Assembly (NCBI GenBank): GCA_030704615.1
Contig: CM060734.1
Location: forward strand, 37,402,042-37,466,041
Length of the DNA: 64,000 bases
DNA from: Takakia lepidozioides
Taxonomy: Eukaryota > Streptophyta > Takakiopsida > Takakiales > Takakiaceae
Reading direction: 5' to 3'
The notes under the pieces are model-generated. The model had not been told where the DNA came from, searched no databases, and saw only the letters and a list, made by a program, of their open reading frames with translations. Of this stretch, positions 56,950 to 64,000 are shown in pieces; position 1 is the stretch's first letter; each line of letters begins with the position of its first letter. The position numbers and the translations under genes are program-made.

Positions 56950-58634
56950 TGTTCTTCCTCAACATTGAAGCCAAGAAATCCTTGGTGTTGATCTACTACT
57001 TTTGATCCCAATAAATTGATTGTATACATAAACGTATAAATATTTAGTTTATAGTTAGAACTATACATGTGAAAAAAAAATTCTACAAATTAGTGGTCTA
57101 AGCATTATAAGAGTTGATTGAACAACTTGAAAATATTTGGTTAATAAACTCCATATAAAAACAAGTATTGCTCTACAATGAACATTTATAAGTCATATGC
57201 GGTCATTGAAACATTTTATTTTGATGTTGATCATCTATATAGTTATGATAAAAATATTATATTTCTCTTACATTCTTATATCATTTATTAGGTCCACAAA
57301 TCTAACTTCTAAGATGTTATTTATATAAGGTCTTCTTGGTTTTATCACATATATATAATTTTAAGTGATGTTTATACTAATATGAGACATTTCAAACAAA
57401 TATTATTGTGAAGTCTCATCTATTATTAATAATAATTATAAGAGATGTGATACAATGTTTAAATTTTATTTGTCATATATAAGAGATTCTTAATTAAAAA
57501 TACAGTAATGCATTGATAGTTTAAATACAAAACACGACGCGTTAACTATGAAAACTAATCTACATATGAACATCTTATTAGTTTCAACCGTGAATGATTT
57601 GATTTGATGTATCTAAATATAATATTAATATGTCATTAAATTAAAACGTTGTCATAGACTATGAAGTATATAGGTCTTAAGATGATATTTTTAAAATCAT
57701 ACTTTAATTATTCAAGTTAATTATTTTCAATGACATATGCCATATGTATATATATATAGATACACTCACAAAATAAATTAAAATATAAATTCACATATGC
57801 CATAATTCCTATAGTTTTTGACATATATTCTTTGATCAACAAGCGGATGAAACATGGTCATTTGGTATACCTACATGTGATGTACTCTGACGATTAAATC
57901 AACCCTCAATAACTCATCCACGCAAAACTACAAGTTGATTTAGTTGGGATTGAAGATTATTTAGTGGGGATGAGGATCATAGTAGTTGAAGACATGATTT
58001 TTGATATTCCATAATCTAATACCATGCCATATATTTTTAGATATGATATATCTAACAAATATGTTCTATAGCTATCACCGGTATTGTTACTATATTTTAG
58101 AAAGGTCACACCAATGAAAAATATGTAGTATGAATCTTTTTGTTTCCAATCTGTTTTTATGTTTGCTATCTACAGGGATATCATGTGAAATCTGTGTGTA
58201 TGTGACATCAAGGCACAAAGGATCAATTTGCAAAAGATGCAATTTTGTAATGTGTTGTTATTGAGCTTGATTGTTCAATATGTGAACAATATGAATTTGG
58301 TCAAGATCTCCCCTCCAAAAGCTAGTCCTCAATTCAATATCAGTTCACAACTATTGTATGAGCCATTTGAGGATTATTTTACAAGTTGTACATCATTATT
58401 TTGACAATGCTTTGATAAGCATGATATTATATACAAAGATTCATTTACCCCACCCATCTTTATGGTTGTTAGATGCATATGTTGCAAATAGATCAACTTG
58501 GGGATTTATATAACAGAGTCATGCAATGATAGCTTATTGAATATGTGTAATATCAATACAAAGAAGAAGCCAGCTACTGGCTGATCACTTGCCACCTTCT
58601 CCACAGAAACACTATCAAGTCAAAACATTTACGA
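56950..58634. other. Very AT-rich, no gene seen
   Basis: About 1.7 kb with frequent TATATA and TAATAAT runs and no ORF above 60 codons on either strand. No repeat structure was resolved by eye. Confidence 0.5.
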
Positions 58635-58857
58635 TGAAGCCAATATGACATGAGTGCAGAAGGCCAACGTACTTGTAAGCTCTTTCGTCGATTGTGCGAT
58701 AGTGACAAGACTCGAATAAGAAGCCCCGGCTAACTCCAAGGCCAGCAGCCGCGGTAAGAGGGAGGGCCTGACGTTATTCGGAATGACTAAGCGTAAAAGG
58801 CACATAGGCGGTGAATCCAGTTGAAACTGAAAGTCGCCAGCTCAACTGGCGGAATAC
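58635..58857 (+). pseudogene. rrn18: NUMT: mitochondrial rrn18 fragment
   Basis: Contains GAAGCCCCGGCTAACTCC, CCAGCAGCCGCGGTAAGAG (the universal 530 loop, E. coli about 505-535), GTTATTCGGAATGAC, GGCGGTGAATCC and TGAAAGTCGCC. The words GCTCTTTCGTCGA and GGTGAATC...GTTGAAA...GAAAGTCGCC are those of plant mitochondrial 18S rRNA rather than plastid 16S. Substitutions and small deletions have accumulated (for example loss of bases in the universally conserved GTGCCAGC), so it is a non-functional nuclear insertion. Confidence 0.88.
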
Positions 58858-60516
58858 TAATCATCTTATTTGGATGTTGTTAAACTTGCACATAGATTCG
58901 AGGTATTTGCTGAAAAAGTCACGTATAGCCTCGATAGGAATACGTTTGAAAATATTGTTTCTCATACCTAAAGGATGGAACTTCCAAATGAGATCATTTG
59001 ATCATCCAATTATGTTTGATCTCCAGACATTCTTTTGTCATTTGATTCTATTGGTAGACAATGTCACAAAACACAAAACCTTGAGTCTTGCCTCTCCTAG
59101 TTTGCACAACACCTATTTCCATGAAGAACAAGCGTGTAATTTCAATTCATAACATATGTACTTCCATAGAAATTTATCTAAGAACAAGTACAACAAAATA
59201 GGTTTCCCACCAACTGCTCTCGACTACCTAGTAACTAACATTCTGAATTTTACATTTGCAAATCACTCTCGGTGATATGTAAAGCTTCCCCAAAACACAC
59301 TTTTTTTTCATCCAACAAACTCCACACAAAGCAGATATTGAGGAATACAAAGGGAATACCTGCACCCAACAAGCCACGCCATACTATTAGGCAGGCTATA
59401 GCTACGATGCAATATGTCGGCCACTAACAAAGAGGTCGCTCTATTTCGTCTTTAATTAATTCACTTTAAGAGAGAACGAATATTAAAATTCTGCCCTGGG
59501 AGTAGACGAAATATGGGAATAATCTGCACTTAAAAAGATGAACTTCAAAAACAAAAGGTAGCAATATGGTAACTCCTAAACGTCAAGTTTGGAAAACAAA
59601 ATAATAATAAAAACAAAGTTTGAGACTTATTAAAAATATTTACCACTAGCCATGACTATGGTTTAGCATAGAGTTACGGCTAACCATAATTATGACTTGC
59701 GACATAGTGTGTCAAATATCAATTGTAAGTGAATCTTGACATGGCCCACCTAATTTAGTGAAAAAAGTACCCATGGGTGCCCAATTCTTGAAAATTTGGA
59801 TGAAGCCTGAACGACATAATTAATATTGTCAGTAAGCCTGCCGGACCTGGCGACATTTAATGATTCCGGCAGAGGTACGTCCAAATAGAGCGGCCTCTAG
59901 GGTATCTCTTTGTGATGAAGTGACACTAAGAGTCACGCTTCCTCCACGAGGAATCCTCGTCTTTTCTATATCAACTTGTCTGTCCCATCGAATATGCGTT
60001 TTTGAAATATGCACTTTGGATGAAAGGATTTGTGGACAAATTCGTGTGCACAGGCACCATTTGCGCTTTAGCAACTTTGATGACAGGCTGCATCTAGTGC
60101 ATCCGACAATGGTTTTTAGAATACATATTTTAATACGTTGTATTATATACCATAACTAGGTAAGATAAATTATTAAAATGATCTCAATTAAGGAATCTCT
60201 ATATTTGGGAATGCTTTTTAATATGTTTGGGGGGTGTGCCACGTTTGTATCCTTGTACATTCAAGAAAAAGTGCACTTTTACCATGTAAAGTGCTTCACA
60301 ACGGCCAAAGATTGCGGAGGGGACGGTGCAAAAGAGGCTCCATGGACCCAAACATGCAATTGACGGTGGGAGCTGTCGCTCTCTCCAGTTTATATCTAGA
60401 TATTCTTCTAAGATTGCGGAAAACTTATTGGATTATTTGTCTTTGCGATTGTCTTATGGCATCACCTCGGAGTAAAATATAAGGACTTAAATTTTCCTTC
60501 ATAATTGATGATGTCT
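58858..60516. other. No gene supported
   Basis: AT-rich sequence with scattered short ORFs. A GC-richer patch at 59,850-60,100 is open on the plus strand for 99 codons but has no recognisable domain. It may be further organellar or transposon DNA. Confidence 0.4.
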
Positions 60517-60524
60517 CAAAAAAC
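60517..60524. repeat. hAT target-site duplication, left
   Basis: CAAAAAAC directly before the left terminus, identical to 61021-61028. Confidence 0.88.
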
Positions 60525-61020
60525 CAGTGTTGGACTGGTATCAAGTTTCTTACATACCAGTCTGGTCCTGGTACCTGACGTATTACAAAACTTTCATACC
60601 AGTTTGGTCTATATAATGGTGGATGTATTCTTTTTCAGATACTTGTATGAATATGAGTATCATGACCACAATACTAGCTGGTATGAGATATCATCAAAAG
60701 CCACCTTGAATTACAAATTTATCAATAGCAAGTATCAAATGAAAAAAAATAAAATTTACATAAAGAAGTAAATATACTTAAGTACAAATATATAGGCATA
60801 TGTACCACATAGATTACTATAGTATACATACCGTAGTCAATGAGGAAGATGGTGGGGGAGTACTGATACTGTGAAAAAACTGACACCAGCTTTAGTCTGG
60901 TATATGACCAAGTATTCTCCCAAATGATACCAGACTGTCTGGTATCTAATACCAGTGCATATACCAGTATATATACATATATACCAGTCCTTCACCTAAG
61001 TTATATACCAGTCAACACTG
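60525..61020. mobile_element. hAT-type MITE, 496 bp
   Basis: The left terminus CAGTGTTGGACTGGTAT and the right terminus read inward, CAGTGTTGACTGGTAT, form a terminal inverted repeat differing by one G. Perfect 8-bp target duplications flank it, which is diagnostic for hAT. About twelve ACTGGTAT/ATACCAG motifs are spread through both subterminal parts, often as inverted pairs (for example ATACCAGACTGTCTGGTAT). There is no transposase ORF, so it depends on an autonomous relative. It shares the first eight bases CAGTGTTG with the element at 40466-41595. Confidence 0.88.
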
Positions 61021-61028
61021 CAAAAAAC
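61021..61028. repeat. hAT target-site duplication, right
   Basis: CAAAAAAC directly after the right terminus. Confidence 0.88.
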
Positions 61029-61057
61029 ACCCTTCAGAATTTCCCGGTTTTCTCCCA

Positions 61058-61320
61058 CTTGAGTGGGTAGCCCAGTGGTTGGGTATTTGTGCCTTGCCTG
61101 TGCATAACCTAGGTGATCCTGGGTTCAATCCTTCAACATGTGCCTTCAGACCGTCCATTGGCCCCGCGATGGGCTGTGTGTTGAGCAGTAGGCTCTGTAA
61201 ATTCACTGGAGGATAGAAAACTTTCTTCTTCTCCCCTCCTAGGGCCAGGATTAAATTTCACATGACCATCCACCACGCACATGGTCTAAAATTGCAAAAG
61301 CTCTTTTTTTCTTTTTTTGT
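61058..61320 (+). mobile_element. tRNA-derived SINE
   Basis: A-box-like GGGTAGCCCAGTGG near 61064 and B box GGGTTCAATCC at 61131-61141, spaced as in a tRNA promoter. A body follows with CTTCTCCCCTCCTAGGGCC and a T-rich 3' tail (61302-61319). The body resembles that of the SINE at 40983-41200. Flanking duplications were not identified. Confidence 0.65.
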
Positions 61321-61540
61321 AAAAACAATATAAAGGGAACACCTGGGAACGACAGCTCACAAATCAGGGAATCTTCATTTTCCTCAAAAAATGGTTCACT
61401 CCATTCTGCCTTGGACTTTCACACGTGGCATCTCAGCACAGGCCATTTCAACAAAAAGCGAAAAAGTTCATCAGAAAGATCCCATGGTCGGATGAATGAA
61501 CCATGGGATGTGTGGCGACATCCATAAAAATCTAGTCATA

Positions 61541-61550
61541 GTCGGTCGGT
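61541..61550 (-). promoter_or_regulatory. Tandem DRE/CRT-like motifs
   Basis: GTCGGTCGGT, that is ACCGACCGAC on the minus strand: two overlapping RCCGAC cores bound by CBF/DREB factors. About 1.4 kb upstream of the COR27/28-like ATG. Confidence 0.4.
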
Positions 61551-61784
61551 AGCAACAAGGAAGTAAAGCACAACCCTGGACCATCCCCAACATAAGTTAT
61601 ATTATACGGGACCCCCCTCGCATGCATCTCACTTTACACCTCATCCCTCGCCCAGAATACTCTGCATGGCCAAATAATGCAACCCCGGCTTTGTTGCCAC
61701 TTGCAGGGGCCGGGTCACTCAAACGATAAAGTGAGAGACTTCATCCATGACGACGGACGCCAGCTCAACTGCAGTTGGACGGAA

Positions 61785-61794
61785 GCCACGTGGC
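61785..61794. promoter_or_regulatory. Palindromic G-box
   Basis: GCCACGTGGC, a 10-bp perfect palindrome of the type bound by bZIP (HY5, ABF) and bHLH (PIF) factors. Confidence 0.5.
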
Positions 61795-61863
61795 GAAAAG
61801 CGATATTCTGTCACAAATATCGCACGGCGCGGTGCGTAGCTTTTGGGGCTGAGTCGTCGCCTC

Positions 61864-61985
61864 AGATATTTGGCCTTAATTCCATTTATTTAATAGCAAT
61901 AGTAATAATGTAATGTGCGAAATGAGAAGAGAGCGGGGAGGTGTGCGAGACAGTGTGTCGGTGCTGCGTCACTTGCCAAATATCT
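61864..61985. promoter_or_regulatory. Pair of evening-element-like sites
   Basis: CAAATATCT occurs on the minus strand at 61864-61872 and on the plus strand at 61977-61985. It is one base from the evening element AAAATATCT bound by CCA1/LHY/RVE clock factors. Confidence 0.45.
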
Positions 61986-62108
61986 GGCATGCGAAGCTGC
62001 CAGGCGCCTGGCAATGATGGTCAAAAGTGGAGGGAGGTTGACAGCTTACCTACACAACGGTTCACTCCTCGTACTGTCCTACTAACACTCTCACTTTCTT
62101 TGCCACAA

Positions 62109-62408
62109 CTTGATCTTTCTTGACCAAATCCACTAGTCACGCTTTTTCTCGCAATTTTCGAAGTTTGTTTTGAGGATGTGTTGAGGCATTCGGTCCTCTG
62201 CCATCTTGATCTTTCTTGACCAAATCGACTAGTCACGCTTTTTCTCCCAATGAAACTCGAAGTCTGTTTTGAGAGTGTGTTGAGGCATTCGGTCCTTTGC
62301 CATCTTAATCTTTCTTGACCAAATCGACTAGTCATGCTTTTCATGCTTTTTCTCGCAATGTTCGAAGTCTGTTTTGAGAATTTGTTGAGGCATTCGGTAC
62401 TTTGCCAT
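62109..62408 (+). repeat. Three tandem repeats of about 96-105 bp
   Basis: Units start at 62109, 62205 and 62304. Each begins CTT(G/A)ATCTTTCTTGACCAA and ends TTGAGGCATTCGGT followed by a CCAT. Unit 3 has an internal duplication of ATGCTTTT. On the minus strand all three stay open and encode a repeated FGQER...WQRTECLNT peptide, probably by chance. Confidence 0.92.
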
Positions 62409-62850
62409 GTAGCTTTTGTTCTTTTGGATTAATGCCGGCGATGGCCGATCGATGCGTAATATCTGGCTCTGCAACCTTAATCGAGCCTTGCCGGGTCTCT
62501 CTCTTGGCTCTTTTGAGGTTGGAAGCACCCGTCGAGCGTAGACGACCGTCTGACGCGACGAGATGGTCAGTTTTTGTTGCTCTTAGGCCGTTGGTTCTTG
62601 CTCTACTTGGTTCAGGATTGGGAGCTTTGCACAGCCTGTCTGTTAGCAGCTTGCAATGCGCGTAACGTTTTTGTTGGAAACTCGTTTTTTCCTCTAGCAC
62701 ATGAACGGCGCCAGGCTTTCTGTTTAAGATTTTCTTACAGGTTGTTGTTACAACGTTTTCCCACGGAGGCGCAGATTGTATCTTCCTACTGCCTTGTCCA
62801 AGTCTTAGCACAGTACCAGCTGGAACTGATGGTGCCAAATTGCGGACTGT

Positions 62851-63933
62851 ATGCGATCCGGTTTGGCGTCGAATGTCTGCACATGTCCGAGGAAGTTTAT
62901 ACCAGCCAGTAGCAATTCCAAAGGTTCAGACGATATGGAGGCGTCGGCTGAGTCCGAAGGTTCGGTGGAGAGCTCGACCATGTCTGATTCATATTTCAAG
63001 AAGGTCTCAGAGAAGCCGCCGCAGAGGAGTCTTTCTACGGAGACCATGTTAACTTCGGATTCTGCTTTTAAATATGACGAGGCTCTAGATGCCGCAAGGG
63101 AATTGGATGGGAGCGAGCCAGAATCCTCAGACAACGAGGGCACTATGAATCCCATGGTAACGTCCTTCCTGCCCCACGCATCTCGGATCTCTTCCTTCTA
63201 GATCATTCCCAGACTTTCTCTTAGCAGATTTACGTACAGAGGTAACTCTGTGCAAAAGTCTAATGAAGACGTAACTTCTGCTTTTGAACACCAGGACCAA
63301 AAATTGAGGACTACCACCGTTGCAAAACGCTTTGACTCATTGTCTCTTAGCTCAATCTGTTCAGTTTGCAGTATCATGAAGCATAGTTGAAAATTCGGCG
63401 ATCTACTGTAATAATGCAAATACAGATAGAGTATTAAATTAAAGGTGTACCCAGTTCTCTCTGATATCTTCTTCTGAGGGGACCATCTTGATAGTTGGCT
63501 TGGCACTACCCAGACCCTTGCTCATTGTAGATTCTTGGCATGATGAACACCATGGAGGTCACAGTCTCACGTTCATGTAATCTAATGTCAAGGCCGCACC
63601 CTTCTTTTTTAGCCGGGTTTTTCACAGTCTACCTTTTCAAATGCTGCATGCTTGAGTTCTCCTAAGCAGCAATTTTGTGTTGAGAGTGCATGGTAGAGGA
63701 TTCTTGAAACTGGAGCTGATGACAACTGAGTTCTTAGTAATGGGCAAATGGTTGTTGTCTTGCAGATCCTAGAGGATCGGACATGGACAAATGACAAACA
63801 TTGCTCTTACTTGAATTCTATAGAAGCCTCGTTTGTGAGGAGCTTGTATGGACAAGCCAGGGATTCTGAACAAGATTGTGCAGAGTCTCGATTAAGTGGC
63901 CCCTATTCATGCTGTACATCAACCCCCCTTGAG
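62851..63933 (+). CDS. COR27/COR28-like cold-regulated protein (5' part)
   Basis: The first coding exon ends at 63156 (ATG/GT donor) and the second is 63766-63933 (CAG acceptor, GAG/GT donor); both junctions are phase 0. The gene continues beyond the window. The ATG may be 62851 (MRSGLASNV) or 62935 (MEASAESEGSVESS); no stop separates them. Exon 1 is Ser/Glu-rich and acidic (ELDGSEPESSDNEG). Exon 2 has WTNDKHCSYLNSIEASFVRS, LYGQARDSEQDC, closely resembling the conserved W-T-x-(E/D)-K/R-H-x-x-Y-L-x-x-(L/I)-E-A-S-F-V core of COR27/COR28. Those Arabidopsis proteins are cold-induced, under clock control and act in the nucleus in circadian and light signalling. The motifs upstream fit. Family assignment is from memory of this motif. 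Confidence 0.75.
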
Positions 63934-64000
63934 GTTGGTTTTTACACTCTTTTCAAGTCTTACTAACGTAACAATCTTTTGATCGATGTATCTGATAGTT

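Larger units (their letters stand above)
61321..62108. other. Upstream region of the COR27/28-like gene
   Basis: No gene. Holds the regulatory motifs listed separately and a copy of the motif at 40355-40379. Confidence 0.5.

Noticed and set aside
59829-60159. Overlapping ORFs on both strands in a GC-richer patch
   Set aside because: Considered a further organellar insert but I could not match it to a known organellar gene.
62021-62344. Minus-strand 107-codon ORF with repeated FGQER/WQRTECLNT peptide
   Set aside because: Explained by the DNA tandem repeat, whose unit lengths (96, 99, 105) are all multiples of three; no start context or homology.

Overview
This window is nuclear DNA of a land plant. 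The signs are spliced genes with canonical GT-AG introns, PLS/DYW-type pentatricopeptide repeat (PPR) genes, Ty1-copia, Ty3-gypsy (chromovirus), CACTA, LINE, SINE and hAT-type elements, a plastid-type drug/metabolite transporter gene, a COR27/28-like gene and a fragment of mitochondrial rrn18. Many PPR relics and the heavy transposon load suggest a non-seed plant such as a fern or lycophyte, but I cannot place it more precisely.

Layout. 1-12.5 kb is transposon-rich: a LINE zinc-knuckle fragment (1-680, minus), a broken PPR gene (1185-1940, minus), a decayed CACTA transposase (2270-5101, plus) with a LINE scrap at its 5' side, a 466-bp-offset duplication (5935-6645), a truncated gypsy LTR (about 7422-8034) abutting a decayed Ty1-copia element (about 8100-11855, minus), and another PPR relic (11974-12400, plus). 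12.9-13.8 kb holds a small GC-rich gene with a TATA box and ABRE/G-box promoter. 16.2-20.2 kb holds one PPR-DYW gene on the minus strand. It is split by about 1.4 kb containing an aldo-keto reductase pseudogene and a LINE fragment, and it is frameshifted just before its DYW domain.

22.8-39.9 kb is the main genic island, with two spliced plus-strand genes. The first encodes a coiled-coil protein of about 2,070 residues whose C-terminus resembles KIN-12 phragmoplast kinesins, with no motor domain visible upstream. The second, 391 bp downstream, encodes a plastid-type EamA/DMT transporter (6 exons, 532 residues) with an antisense LINE in its first intron.

40-48.9 kb is mostly non-coding. It carries a 1.13-kb hAT-like element with an 8-bp target duplication and a nested SINE. 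48,999-55,961 is a structurally complete Ty3-gypsy chromovirus (two LTRs, 5-bp target duplication, PBS) with a frame-broken coding region. 56-61 kb is AT-rich and contains an orphan ORF, a mitochondrial rrn18 insertion (NUMT) and a 496-bp hAT-type MITE with a perfect 8-bp target duplication, followed by a SINE. 61.5-64 kb holds the promoter and first two coding exons of a COR27/COR28-like cold/clock gene that runs off the right edge.

Functional genes, by my reading: the coiled-coil gene, the EamA transporter, the COR27/28-like gene and probably the small ABRE-promoter gene. Nearly everything else is mobile-element or pseudogene sequence. All exon boundaries were read by eye from splice signals and reading phase; there is no transcript evidence.
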